Shown here: one piece after another, positions 43,620 through 52,264 of the stretch
Layout of the letters: each line of letters begins with the position of its first letter
Position numbering within the stretch: the first letter of the stretch is position 1
Assembly: GCA_022510925.1 (NCBI GenBank)
Contig: JAFLSO010000008.1
Span: forward strand, 1-64,000
Direction of reading: 5' to 3'
DNA from: Treponema sp.
Lineage (GTDB): Bacteria; Spirochaetota; Spirochaetia; Treponematales; Treponemataceae
DNA length: 64,000 nucleotides
Made by a program: the position numbers and the translations under genes
Notes under the pieces: model-generated
Database searches by the model: none
Told to the model about the DNA's origin: nothing
What the model saw: the letters and a program-made list of their open reading frames with translations, nothing else

Positions 43620-43647
43620 AGTATACATGAAATTGCTTTTATGTCAA
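43620..43647 (-). promoter_or_regulatory. Promoter of the thi operon
   Basis: On the minus strand a consensus TTGACA (43647-43642), a 16 nt spacer and TATACT (43625-43620). The predicted start falls at the first bases of the aptamer. Confidence 0.8.
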
Positions 43648-43665
43648 ACGATTTTATGCTACAAT
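43637..43665 (+). promoter_or_regulatory. Weak promoter of the ASKHA gene
   Basis: TACAAT (43660-43665) lies 6 nt before the ATG at 43672; a poor TTTTAT (43637-43642) sits 17 nt upstream. It overlaps the thi promoter on the other strand. Confidence 0.5.
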
Positions 43666-43671
43666 CTGCGC

Positions 43672-45024
43672 ATGCTCTGTTCCGTATGCAGGCGATGCGG
43701 TCTGTGCGAGGGTGACGGCTCCTTTTCCGCGGACAAGAACATTATCGTTTCCTCACAAGGCATCCTGGACTTTAGCCTTCCGCCGGATGATACCGCGCGC
43801 GGAACTGATGTCGGAGCCGTGTTTGACATAGGGACCACCACGCTCGCGGCAAGAATATACAGGCTCTGCACTGCGGAGCTCATAGGCGAAAGCAGGGCCG
43901 TGAACCCCCAGGTAAAATTCGGTGCTGACATAGTGTCGCGCATATCGTATGCGTCGGAAAGGCACTGGCCGGAGGAGCCTCATTCCTGTCTTGCGGAGAA
44001 ACTTTCCGCGATGCTGGCAGAGCTTTACTCCCAGGCGGCATCATATTTTCTTTCCCGCAGGATGGGGCGCCCTGTCATGAGCCGCATCGTGATTGCGGGA
44101 AACACGGCCATGCAGAGCCTTGCGCTGGGGCTGGACGTGTCGGGACTAAGGCAGTTTCCTTTCAGGCCGGCGTCGCTGTTCGGAGAGTCCGTGGATTTCA
44201 ACAGTGTGTTCTCTGGCTGCCCCTCATTCCTTGAGTGCCCCGTGTACGCGTCTCCCGCGGTCTCCGCTTTCATAGGTGGGGATGCCGTGTGCGCCATGCT
44301 TGCCTGCGGACTGGCGGATGATACGGCGGACACGGAGCCTCTTTTTCTTGCGGACCTGGGGACCAGCTGCGAGATGGCGGTCAGAATACCCGGCTCAGGA
44401 AGGATTCTCTGCGCGTCCTCCGCAGCGGGGCCCGCTTTCGAGGGATTCGGAATATCCTGCGGCATGCCCGCCTGTGAGGGTGCCGTAGCGGACTTTTATT
44501 TTGACGGGAACAATAATCCTGTGCGCAGGGTTCTGGGAGGAGGGGAGGCCAGGGGCCTGTGCGGGACGGGACTGCTGAATGTCATTCACGCGCTCTATGA
44601 GTCCGGGGCCATTGATTTCCGCGGCACAATGACTTATGGCGGAGACGGGTTCGCTGTGGCGCCGAAAGTACGTCTCTCCCAGAAAGATGTTCGGAACTTT
44701 CAGCTTGCAAAGGGCGCGGTTTACGCGGGGCTCACTGTGCTTTTAAAAGAAGGCTCCGTCACAGGAGGAAAGCTGTTCCTTTCGGGCGGGTTCGGCACCA
44801 AGCTCGATGTGCCCAAGGCTGTGGCGCTCAGAATGATTCCCTCGGTATTCAGGGATTCAGTGGTGCATGCGGGGAATGCGGCGCTCAGCGGGGCGGCCCT
44901 TCTCCTGCTTGACGAGGACGCCAGGTCCCGTGCGGAGCGCATGTCCCGTAAAGCGGAGTGCATAGACCTTGCCCAGTATGCGGGCTTCGAGAGCATATTC
45001 ATGGATTCCATTGATTTCAAATAA
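43672..45024 (+). CDS. RACo-like ASKHA-domain protein (DUF4445)
   Basis: The protein has 450 residues if ATG 43672 is used; the frame also allows ATG 43627, but that lies inside promoter elements. Residues about 45-430 resemble the ASKHA ATPase domain of RACo, the reductive activator of corrinoid proteins: AVFDIGTTTLAARIY, IAGNTAMQSLALG, LADLGTSCEMAV, FLSGGFGTKLD. The usual N-terminal [2Fe-2S] domain is missing. In its place is C-x2-C-x2-C-x2-C (Cys 3, 6, 9, 12), which could bind an iron-sulfur cluster. No corrinoid methyltransferase is nearby. The mRNA may be leaderless. A hairpin terminator follows. Confidence 0.82.
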   Translation: MLCSVCRRCGLCEGDGSFSADKNIIVSSQGILDFSLPPDDTARGTDVGAVFDIGTTTLAARIYRLCTAELIGESRAVNPQVKFGADIVSRISYASERHWPEEPHSCLAEKLSAMLAELYSQAASYFLSRRMGRPVMSRIVIAGNTAMQSLALGLDVSGLRQFPFRPASLFGESVDFNSVFSGCPSFLECPVYASPAVSAFIGGDAVCAMLACGLADDTADTEPLFLADLGTSCEMAVRIPGSGRILCASSAAGPAFEGFGISCGMPACEGAVADFYFDGNNNPVRRVLGGGEARGLCGTGLLNVIHALYESGAIDFRGTMTYGGDGFAVAPKVRLSQKDVRNFQLAKGAVYAGLTVLLKEGSVTGGKLFLSGGFGTKLDVPKAVALRMIPSVFRDSVVHAGNAALSGAALLLLDEDARSRAERMSRKAECIDLAQYAGFESIFMDSIDFK

Positions 45025-45025
45025 A

Positions 45026-45052
45026 AAAGACGCGCCGTACTGACGCGTCTTT
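45026..45052. terminator. Bidirectional terminator
   Basis: AAAGACGCG (45026-45034) pairs with CGCGTCTTT (45044-45052), flanked by an A run and a short T run. It serves the ASKHA gene and the convergent rny gene. Confidence 0.78.
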
Positions 45053-45070
45053 CTAAGCTCCTGTCTGTGA

Positions 45071-46603
45071 CTACCGGGCGTATTCCACGATACGTGTCTC
45101 GCGTATCATGGTTATCTTTATTCTTCCCGGATAGCGCAGATCCGTCTCTATCTGCTTCGCTATGTTCTTTGCCAGATTCTTGACCTCCATGTCAGGAATC
45201 TTCTCGTTGTTCACAAGAATCCTGAGCTCGCGGCCTGCCTGTATGGCGTATGCTTGCTCCACTCCGGGGAACTTCTTTGCGGTCTCCTCCAGGTTCTCCA
45301 GGCGCTTGGCGTAATTGTCCACAGTCTCACGCCTGGCTCCGGGACGGGCGGCGCTGATGGCATCCGCAATCTGGACTATGACGGCCTCAAGCGTCTGCGG
45401 CTCGCAGTCGTTGTGATGCGCGGCTATGGCGTTCACCACACGCGGATCCTCGCCCATTTTCCGGGCCATCTCGGCTCCAACCTCGGCATGGTTCTGGTCG
45501 CTGTCGTTCTCCGCGCCTTTGCCTATGTCGTGCAGGAGGGCGGCCCTTTTGGCAAGCTCCCTGTTGGCGCCGACCTCAGCCGCAAGCATGCTGGCCAGCT
45601 CCGCTACCTCGCGCGAGTGTGTCAGGACGTTCTGTCCGTAGCTCGTGCGGAAATACAGCCGTCCCAGGGCGCGCACTCCGTCCTGCCCCATGTTGTGTAT
45701 TCCCAGGTCGAACAGGACTTTCTCGCCCTCCTCGTAAATCTTCTGCTGTATCTCGCGGGCGACTTTCTGCACTATCTCCTCTATTCTGGCGGGATGTATG
45801 CGTCCGTCCGTTATAAGGCGCTCCAGTGACTCGCGGGCTATCTCCTTGCGTACCGGGTCAAAGCAGCTTATGACCACGGCCTCCGGGGTGTCGTCTATGA
45901 TTATGTCCACTCCGGTGAGGGTCTCCAGCGCGCGTATGTTGCGGCCCTCGCGTCCTATTATGCGGCCCTTCATCTCATCGCTGGGAAGGGACACCGTGGC
46001 CACCGTTATGTCCCCTGTCACCTCCGTGGCCAGGCGCTGTATCGTAGTGACCAGAATCTCCTGCGCCTTTTTCTCCGCGCTGAGCTGAGCCTCCTGGTCA
46101 ATTTTGTTCAGAAGCGCCTGAGCGTCATGACGCGCGTCATTCTCAAGGTTCTGTATGATGAGCTGCTTTGCCTCCTCCGCCGTGAGCCCGGAGATTCTCT
46201 CCAGCTCGCTGCGCAGCGTCTGCTCCTGCTGCTGCATGGCGGACTCGCGCCTCTCCATGTCCGCCACACGTGCGGCGAATTCTTTGTCGCGCCTGTCGAA
46301 TTCTTGGCCGCGCTGATCCAAGAGTTCCTCTTTTTTATTCACGCGACTTTCATAGCGCTGCACCTCCGCGCGGCGCTCTCGGTTCTCCCGCTCCTGCTGG
46401 TTCCGGTCCTGAATGAGTTGTTCTTTTGCCTGAAGCAGTATCTCTTTTTTCTGAGCCTCCGCTTCTTTTATAGCATCTTGTCTGACACGGCTTGCTTTTT
46501 GTTCAGACGAAGATAGTTGAAATCTGGCATAAATCCAGCGAATTGTCCATCCAAGAAGAATTCCTGCAACGGGGAGAATGATGTACAATAACCATACTGG
46601 CAT
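45071..46603 (-). CDS. rny: Ribonuclease Y
   Basis: This 510-residue membrane-anchored endoribonuclease starts mRNA decay. It has an N-terminal helix (about 3-24), a long Glu/Arg/Gln coiled coil (25-190), a KH domain (about 200-265, GRIIGREGRNIRALE) and an HD domain with LLHDIGKG (about 335-430). Length and all motifs are typical. AAGGAGAAG lies before the ATG. It has its own strong promoter with an AT-rich leader of about 30 nt. Confidence 0.96.
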   Translation of the reverse strand: MPVWLLYIILPVAGILLGWTIRWIYARFQLSSSEQKASRVRQDAIKEAEAQKKEILLQAKEQLIQDRNQQERENRERRAEVQRYESRVNKKEELLDQRGQEFDRRDKEFAARVADMERRESAMQQQEQTLRSELERISGLTAEEAKQLIIQNLENDARHDAQALLNKIDQEAQLSAEKKAQEILVTTIQRLATEVTGDITVATVSLPSDEMKGRIIGREGRNIRALETLTGVDIIIDDTPEAVVISCFDPVRKEIARESLERLITDGRIHPARIEEIVQKVAREIQQKIYEEGEKVLFDLGIHNMGQDGVRALGRLYFRTSYGQNVLTHSREVAELASMLAAEVGANRELAKRAALLHDIGKGAENDSDQNHAEVGAEMARKMGEDPRVVNAIAAHHNDCEPQTLEAVIVQIADAISAARPGARRETVDNYAKRLENLEETAKKFPGVEQAYAIQAGRELRILVNNEKIPDMEVKNLAKNIAKQIETDLRYPGRIKITMIRETRIVEYAR

Positions 46604-46642
46604 ATCACTTCTCCTTATTGTATAATGGAATAATCCAATCTT

Positions 46643-46671
46643 ATAGTAATATATATAGATGATAATGTCAA
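46643..46671 (-). promoter_or_regulatory. Promoter of rny
   Basis: On the minus strand a consensus TTGACA (46671-46666), a 17 nt AT-rich spacer and TACTAT (46648-46643). Confidence 0.75.
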
Positions 46672-46711
46672 ATACATAAAGGGCATTTTTTATAAAAATT
46701 TTTCCATGTAT

Positions 46712-46739
46712 TTGCTATTTAGAAAAAAAACGTTACATT
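46712..46739 (+). promoter_or_regulatory. Promoter of the 46.7-kb hypothetical gene
   Basis: TTGCTA (46712-46717), a 16 nt spacer and TACATT (46734-46739). The ATG follows after 6 nt; the AAAGG in between is only 1 nt from the ATG, too close to be a ribosome site. Confidence 0.6.
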
Positions 46740-46745
46740 AAAGGC

Positions 46746-48254
46746 ATGGATTCACAGGACGACATCTCCATCGAGGATTTTTTATTGGCTCGCCGCGACG
46801 CGTTCAGCATGCGCGATATGGCCAGGTTCCTCTTTGTCTCGGGCATAAGGGCCTCCCAGGATGAGATAAGGGAATTCCTGTACGACCATCCGCTGGTGCT
46901 TCCCCTGGGAGATGATATGTACATTACAAGGCCCGCGGCGTTTACGGGCAGGGCGTTCAGCATAAGGCCCACGGCGCAGGAGGTGGCGCAGGGGATGTTC
47001 GTTCCGGGAGACAGGTGCATGCCCTTCGTGGACAGCGAGCAGGTCTCGTCATCGCTTCAGTTCTATGCGGACGGCAGCAGGCTGGGGAATAAGTCCGGCA
47101 CGTTTGACTCCGACCTTGCCATAGACATGTTCCTTCTTTACGGCGAGGAGTACGCTCCGCAGTACATAGCCGCGGACCCCGCCAACAGTAACCTGGATCT
47201 GGTGAGCAGGGACTTTGAGCTTCCAGCGTCCGTAAGGCTTACCGGCGTGGATTTGGACCTGCTTTCCCGCAGGCACGGTTTCAGGCTGGGAGACAGGCTT
47301 CTGTGCCGCGTGTCGGACTGGAGCGCGGGGCGCGTGGACGTTACGGTGCTGCATGCGGACGGAAACCAGTTCGATCAGGGGGAGACGGGCGAGAGGAGGC
47401 TCGCATGGTACGGCAGGCTTGAGAAACTCCTTTTGGACAGCTTTGATGCCATGGGACCGCAGGACAGCATAGAGATGCAGCTGGCGCGCGTTTTCGCAAT
47501 GCACCTGGATGAGCTGTGCTCGGAAAGCTGCGGCTCCGTGGAGGAATTCATGTGCAGGTACTCCAGGCGCGTGGGACTGGGATATTTCGGCGTGGAGACA
47601 AGGCTGTGGCTTAAGGGAAAGGACATCCCCTTTGTGGGCAGCTGGAGCATTAAGGAAAAGAATTTTCTGACTGACTTACGCGGCGGCATGGGGGAGGACG
47701 CCGTCATCAATATCCCGGAATTCATTCTGGACCAGTATGTGCTGGACATGCTTTTCTCACGGAGCGACGACCTTACAGCGCTTGTAAGCCGCATAGTTCC
47801 CGGCGAGCATGACCCCGCAGGAAGCCTGGGCAGGGAGCTGATGTTGCACTTGCAGGGAAGACGTGGTATACTTGAGCGAGACTATAACTGGTTCGCTGAC
47901 CAGACTGTCGGTAAGGTCCGGCACAAGACCCTTCTGCTGTACGGCAAGGTCCTTCGCCTTATGAGCAGCATCGATTGCGACGGAAAGAAACTGGAGCAGT
48001 TTCCTCAGCAGGAGCTTGTTATACTTTCGCAGCTTCACAATCATCTTGTGCGCATGATTCAGTCCGTGGCGGAGGACGACGGCATAGAGGAGGATTTCGA
48101 TGCCCTCATGCTGTCCGTGGAGGGCATGGACTGGAATTTTGAGGACATAAAGGATGCCCTGGAGGCTGCCGTGGAGAGACAGAGGATAAACCGTTTCAAG
48201 GTAGTGAGGATTATTCCCGGCCGGGAGGATATGAAGAATGGACGCAGAAGTTAG
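46746..48254 (+). CDS. Hypothetical protein, 502 residues
   Basis: Not recognised. It is soluble, with no signal peptide or membrane helix, acidic overall and mainly helical by composition. Residues about 5-45 could be a winged-helix-like start (FSMRDMARFLFVSGI...IREFLYDHP). A central region (about 150-260) has beta-like segments, and the C-terminal third is helical. The mRNA looks leaderless. It overlaps the PTS IIA gene by 17 nt, and transketolase follows, so it sits in a sugar-metabolism transcript. A regulatory role is possible but unsupported by any firm motif. Confidence 0.7.
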   Translation: MDSQDDISIEDFLLARRDAFSMRDMARFLFVSGIRASQDEIREFLYDHPLVLPLGDDMYITRPAAFTGRAFSIRPTAQEVAQGMFVPGDRCMPFVDSEQVSSSLQFYADGSRLGNKSGTFDSDLAIDMFLLYGEEYAPQYIAADPANSNLDLVSRDFELPASVRLTGVDLDLLSRRHGFRLGDRLLCRVSDWSAGRVDVTVLHADGNQFDQGETGERRLAWYGRLEKLLLDSFDAMGPQDSIEMQLARVFAMHLDELCSESCGSVEEFMCRYSRRVGLGYFGVETRLWLKGKDIPFVGSWSIKEKNFLTDLRGGMGEDAVINIPEFILDQYVLDMLFSRSDDLTALVSRIVPGEHDPAGSLGRELMLHLQGRRGILERDYNWFADQTVGKVRHKTLLLYGKVLRLMSSIDCDGKKLEQFPQQELVILSQLHNHLVRMIQSVAEDDGIEEDFDALMLSVEGMDWNFEDIKDALEAAVERQRINRFKVVRIIPGREDMKNGRRS

Positions 48255-48699
48255 TGTACGCTCCCTCATAGAGCGCGGCGATGTCTTTAATAATGTCAAG
48301 GGACTCACCGCGGAGGAGATTTTCAAGAGCCTCTCATCGCTCACGGATTTTCCCCCCGCCGCTAACGGGGAGGACATTCTGACCGAGCTTCTGGAGCGTG
48401 AGAAAGTTCTGAGCACTGCCGTAGGTAACGGCATCGCCATTCCGCATCCGCGCCGTCCGCTGATAGGAAATCCCGATGACCAGCGCATTTACGTCTGCTT
48501 CCCTGAGACTCCGGTGGGCATGGGTGCCCCTGATTCGCGCAGGGTACATGCCATGTTCATCCTTCTTTCCGCCAACAGCCAGTCCCATATAAAGGCGCTC
48601 TCGGAGCTGGCCAGGCTTTTCAGGAACGAGGATTTCAGGCGGCTTCTGGAGACGCAGCCCTCAAAGCAAAGCTTGCTAGATGCTATAGACAATATGTAA
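48238..48699 (+). CDS. PTS IIA domain protein (PtsN/fructose type)
   Basis: This 153-residue protein has the IIA-Fru/Ntr fold. The phospho-acceptor His lies in GNGIAIPHPR (about residue 65). No transporter IIB/IIC genes are near, so it is more likely a regulatory phosphocarrier (EIIA-Ntr-like) than part of a sugar importer. It lacks a strong ribosome site and starts inside the end of the upstream gene, so it is coupled. Transketolase begins 24 nt after it. A second IIA gene is at 62540. Confidence 0.87.
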   Translation: MDAEVSVRSLIERGDVFNNVKGLTAEEIFKSLSSLTDFPPAANGEDILTELLEREKVLSTAVGNGIAIPHPRRPLIGNPDDQRIYVCFPETPVGMGAPDSRRVHAMFILLSANSQSHIKALSELARLFRNEDFRRLLETQPSKQSLLDAIDNM

Positions 48700-48723
48700 T
48701 CTGGTCCTGTAAGGAGGAATTTT

Positions 48724-50685
48724 ATGGACACAAAAGGAATTGAGGCCACCGCGCTTTCTATCCGCTCGCTTTCGATGGATGCCATTCAAAAGGCTAAATC
48801 CGGTCATCCCGGGCTTCCCCTGGGAGCCGCCGAGGTGGCCGCCGTTCTTTATGGCGAGGTTATGAAGCATAATCCCGCGGACTCCTCTTGGGTAGACCGC
48901 GACAGGTTCGTGCTGAGCGCGGGGCATGGCTCCATGCTCCTTTACTCCATCCTGCACATCGCCGGCTATAAGGTCAGCATGGACGACATAAAGACTTTCC
49001 GTCAGGTGGGCTCAAAATGTCCGGGGCATCCCGAGGTCCGCGTTACGGACGGCGTGGAGAGCACGTCGGGTCCTCTGGGACAGGGAATCGCGGTGAGCGT
49101 GGGCATGGCGGTGGCGGAGAGCATGCTGGCCGCCCGCTTCAACACGGCACGGCGCACTATTGTGGACCACTACACATATTCTCTGGTGGGAGAGGGCTGT
49201 CTGGAGGAGGGAGTCTCCTCAGAGGCGTCATCCCTGGCGGGCACATTAAAGCTCGGAAAGCTCATAGTGTTCTATGACGAGAATAAGATTTCCATTGACG
49301 GATCCACGGACATAACTTTCGGCGATGACGTGCAGAAGCGCTATGAGAGCTACGGATGGCAGGTTCTCCGCGGCTCCATGTATAACGTGGGCGAGATAGC
49401 GGATCTGGTCAGGGCCGCCAAAGCGGAGAAGAACAAGCCCTCGCTCATCATATTGAAATCAGTGATAGGGAAGGGCGCTCCTAACGAGGGCACTGCCGGC
49501 GTGCACGGCGCTCCTCTGGGCGAGGACGGTGTGAAGGCCGCGAAAAGGACCCTGGGCCTGCCTGAGGACAAGGATTTCTATGTGGTCCCGGAAGCGTACA
49601 GTTTCTTTGAGATGCGCCGCAAGGAGCTCGCGGAGGCGCAGGCCGAATGGCAGAAAGAATTCGACGCATGGAAAGAGGAGAACCCCGAGCTCGCAAAGCT
49701 CTGGGCTTCATACTGGAGTGCCGGTCAGACAGCGGAGGCCGCCGCTCCCTCATATAAACCGGGCGACAAGCTTGCCACACGCGCCGCGAGCGGAAAAAGC
49801 CTTAACTGCATGGCGGACCGTTTCCAGTGGCTCGTGGGAGGCTCCGCAGACCTGCGCGATCCTAACAAGACCGCGGTCAAGAATGACGACGGAATCTTCT
49901 CCCCTGAGAACCGCAAGGGCCGCACCATAGAGTACGGCATCCGTGAGTTCGCTATGAGCCAGGTGATGAGCGGCATAAACCTGCACGGAGGTCTCCGTGC
50001 GTTCGGCGCCACATTCCTTGTGTTCAGCGACTATCTGCGTGGCTCTCTCCGTGTGGCGGCTCTCTCCAAAATCCCCAACATCTATGTTTTCACCCACGAC
50101 TCCATTTATGTGGGAGAGGACGGACCTACGCATCAGCCCATTGAGACGCTGGCGTCCCTGCGCGTGATTCCCAACGTCCAGGTGCTGCGCCCGGGCGATG
50201 CCGAGGAAAGCCAGCTGGCGTGGGAGGTCGCGCTCGAAAGCAAGGATCATCCCGTGTGCATGGCGTTTACGCGTCAGGATCTGGTGGTGTACGAGAAGCC
50301 CGCTGACTGGCAGAAGAATGCCCGCCGCGGAGCCTATGTGGTCCTGGATACAGACGGCACCCCGGACATAACCGTTCTTGCCACAGGCAGCGAGGTTGGC
50401 ATGGCCATAGAGGCTGCTGGGCTCGTCTCCGGCAAAAAAGTGCGCGTAGTCAGCGTGTTCGACAAAACTCTGCTCGACAACGACGAGGCGCTTCAGGCTG
50501 AGGTCATAGGCGGCGCGAAACGTGTTGTGGTGGCGGAGGCCGGAAGCCGCATGGGCTGGGAAGGCTATGCCAGAAAAGCGGACCTGTTCACGCTGAATGA
50601 TTTCGGTGAGTCTGGTCCCGCGTCAAAAGTGGCGGAGCATCTGGGATTCACGGCCGCTAAGCTCGCTGAGCTTCTGAATAAGTAA
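48724..50685 (+). CDS. tkt: Transketolase
   Basis: This 653-residue TPP enzyme moves two-carbon units in the pentose phosphate pathway. It is recognised by SGHPGLPLGAAEVAAVLY, GPLGQGIAVSVGMAVAE, the TPP-binding GEGCLEEG...YDENKISIDG region, and the central EDGPTHQPIETLA. The C-terminal third is the regulatory/transketolase-C domain. AAGGAGG precedes the ATG. It uses the cofactor that the thi operon imports. A terminator follows 10 nt after the stop. Confidence 0.95.
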   Translation: MDTKGIEATALSIRSLSMDAIQKAKSGHPGLPLGAAEVAAVLYGEVMKHNPADSSWVDRDRFVLSAGHGSMLLYSILHIAGYKVSMDDIKTFRQVGSKCPGHPEVRVTDGVESTSGPLGQGIAVSVGMAVAESMLAARFNTARRTIVDHYTYSLVGEGCLEEGVSSEASSLAGTLKLGKLIVFYDENKISIDGSTDITFGDDVQKRYESYGWQVLRGSMYNVGEIADLVRAAKAEKNKPSLIILKSVIGKGAPNEGTAGVHGAPLGEDGVKAAKRTLGLPEDKDFYVVPEAYSFFEMRRKELAEAQAEWQKEFDAWKEENPELAKLWASYWSAGQTAEAAAPSYKPGDKLATRAASGKSLNCMADRFQWLVGGSADLRDPNKTAVKNDDGIFSPENRKGRTIEYGIREFAMSQVMSGINLHGGLRAFGATFLVFSDYLRGSLRVAALSKIPNIYVFTHDSIYVGEDGPTHQPIETLASLRVIPNVQVLRPGDAEESQLAWEVALESKDHPVCMAFTRQDLVVYEKPADWQKNARRGAYVVLDTDGTPDITVLATGSEVGMAIEAAGLVSGKKVRVVSVFDKTLLDNDEALQAEVIGGAKRVVVAEAGSRMGWEGYARKADLFTLNDFGESGPASKVAEHLGFTAAKLAELLNK

Positions 50686-50694
50686 GGCCTTATG

Positions 50695-50735
50695 TCCTGC
50701 CGCGGCATGCTTACCGTGCCCGGCAGGATTTTTTT
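50695..50735 (+). terminator. Rho-independent terminator of tkt
   Basis: TCCTGCCG (50695-50702) pairs with CGGCAGGA (50721-50728), followed by seven T residues. Confidence 0.85.
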
Positions 50736-50811
50736 GTCCGCGCGCCCTGAATTCGCACTGGGGCCGTGTGGATGTTTTCTGATGAATTTTCTGAAATTTA
50801 GCTTCGCTTAC

Positions 50812-50840
50812 TTGCCACGCACAGAAATTTATGCTAATAT
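50812..50840 (+). promoter_or_regulatory. Promoter of rpsD
   Basis: TTGCCA (50812-50817), a 17 nt spacer and TAATAT (50835-50840). Confidence 0.72.
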
Positions 50841-50867
50841 CATGCAGTTATTTTATAGGAGAACGTT

Positions 50868-51461
50868 ATGGCAACAAGAAGAGGCCCTCGTTTTAAGGAA
50901 TGCCGCCATCTGGGTGTTAACACCTGCGGCCACCCTAAAGCGATGAAGCGTGCAGGCGACCCTGCGTTCAGGAAGACGCATAAGACATCGGAATACGGAC
51001 TGCAGCTTATTGAGAAACAGAAAGTCAAGGCTTACTACGGTATCCTTGAGAAGCAGCTGCGCAGATATTATGCGCTCGCGCAGAAATCATCAGGCAAGAC
51101 CGGTGAGGTTCTTATCGTGAGCCTTGAGTGCCGTCTGGATAATCTGGTATACCGCATCGGCTTTGCGAATTCCATCCGCATGGCGCGCCAGATGGTGAGC
51201 CACCGCCACATCAGCGTTGACGGAAAAATCATAAACATTCCTTCCTACACAGTTAAAGTGGGACAGGTAATCGCCCTGGTGGAGAAAGTCCAGAAGAACG
51301 AGCAGTTCAGGAACTGCTTCCTCTCACAGAATAAGAGACCGCTGGATTATCTTGAGGTTGACGAGGAGAAATTCAGCGCCAAGCTCGCGACTCTCCCGCA
51401 GCGCGATAAAATTCCTGTGGAGATTAACGACCAGCTTGTGGTTGAGTATTACTCCAAGTAG
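50868..51461 (+). CDS. rpsD: 30S ribosomal protein S4
   Basis: This 197-residue protein binds 16S rRNA early in 30S assembly. It has the S4 RNA-binding fold (LECRLDNLVYRIGFANS...RQMVSHRHISVDGKIINIPSYTV, split here only to show the core). TAGGAGA precedes the ATG. It is expressed alone from its own promoter, outside the usual alpha operon, with tRNA-Val 64 nt behind it. Confidence 0.96.
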   Translation: MATRRGPRFKECRHLGVNTCGHPKAMKRAGDPAFRKTHKTSEYGLQLIEKQKVKAYYGILEKQLRRYYALAQKSSGKTGEVLIVSLECRLDNLVYRIGFANSIRMARQMVSHRHISVDGKIINIPSYTVKVGQVIALVEKVQKNEQFRNCFLSQNKRPLDYLEVDEEKFSAKLATLPQRDKIPVEINDQLVVEYYSK

Positions 51462-51525
51462 TGATAGAGAATCAGTTGAGGGGAACTTGCGGCGGTCTGA
51501 GGCTTACGCGGGTTCCCGGATTCAG

Positions 51526-51599
51526 GCGCAACTAGCTCAGTTGGTTAGAGCATCAGCATGACACGCTGGGGGTCACTAGTTCGAATCTAGTGTTGCGCA
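51526..51599 (+). tRNA. tRNA-Val (anticodon GAC)
   Basis: This is a complete 74-nt cloverleaf. Acceptor stem GCGCAAC/GTTGCGC is perfectly paired. The D-arm is GCTC-AGTTGGTTA-GAGC, the anticodon stem TCAGC/GCTGG with loop ATGACAC (anticodon GAC), and the T-arm ACTAG-TTCGAAT-CTAGT. The discriminator is A and CCA is not encoded, so it must be added. It lies between rpsD and a terminator and may be cut from the rpsD transcript. Confidence 0.96.
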
Positions 51600-51607
51600 T
51601 AGCAGGG

Positions 51608-51635
51608 GCGGCCTTGTACGGGGCCGCTCTTTTTA
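51608..51635 (+). terminator. Rho-independent terminator after tRNA-Val
   Basis: GCGGCC (51608-51613) pairs with GGCCGC (51622-51627), followed by CTCTTTTT. Confidence 0.75.
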
Positions 51636-51673
51636 TTTCTTGGCTGGAGCGCGGACCTCTCTTTCCGTGCCCT

Positions 51674-52264
51674 TTAGTCTGCGAGCAAGATTTTCCCTTT
51701 TGTGATGTCCTGTATTTTTTTTGAGAGCGCGTCCATCTCATCCTCCTGCACAAGGCCCTCTATGCGGGCGCGCGCTCCGAACTCCTCTTTAACGTCAGAG
51801 ATGTTGAATTGCTGTAAGAGGCGCTTTATGCTCTCGTAGTCGCTGTAATCGGCTGTGAGTGAGAAATGCTTCCTGCTGACCAGAGGCTCCATTCCGCATT
51901 CCGCTATGACGGCTTTAGCGGCATCTCCGTAAGCTTTTACAAGGCCGCCTGTCCCGAGCAGCGTTCCGCCGAACCATCTGGTCACGGTGAGTATGCAGTT
52001 TGTAAGGCCGCTTCCGCGGAGCACGTCCAGCACAGGTCTTCCCGCAGTTCCGCCCGGCTCGCCGTCATCGCTCATGCCGCATATCTCCCCGCCCGGTCCT
52101 GTCACGAACGCATGGACTACGTGGCTTGCGTCAGCGTGCTTCTGCTTAAGCTCATGCAGTCTCTCACGCGCCTCCGCCTGGCTTTGCACGGAGTTAAGCT
52201 CGGAGAGGAAACGTGAATTCTTTACGGTTATGACCGCCTGCGCGGGAGACTTAAGGACGTACAT
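51674..52264 (-). CDS. IMPACT/YigZ family protein
   Basis: This 196-residue protein has an N-terminal UPF0029/IMPACT domain (KKHADASHVVHAFV...MSDDGEPGGTAGRPVLDVL, about 38-85, and VTRWFGGTLLGTGGLVKAY) and a C-terminal DUF1949 alpha-beta domain (about 135-190). Bacterial members are of uncertain role; eukaryotic IMPACT modulates translation control. The start ATG overlaps the stop of the upstream membrane protein gene (TGATG), so translation is coupled. It converges on the tRNA. Confidence 0.9.
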   Translation of the reverse strand: MYVLKSPAQAVITVKNSRFLSELNSVQSQAEARERLHELKQKHADASHVVHAFVTGPGGEICGMSDDGEPGGTAGRPVLDVLRGSGLTNCILTVTRWFGGTLLGTGGLVKAYGDAAKAVIAECGMEPLVSRKHFSLTADYSDYESIKRLLQQFNISDVKEEFGARARIEGLVQEDEMDALSKKIQDITKGKILLAD

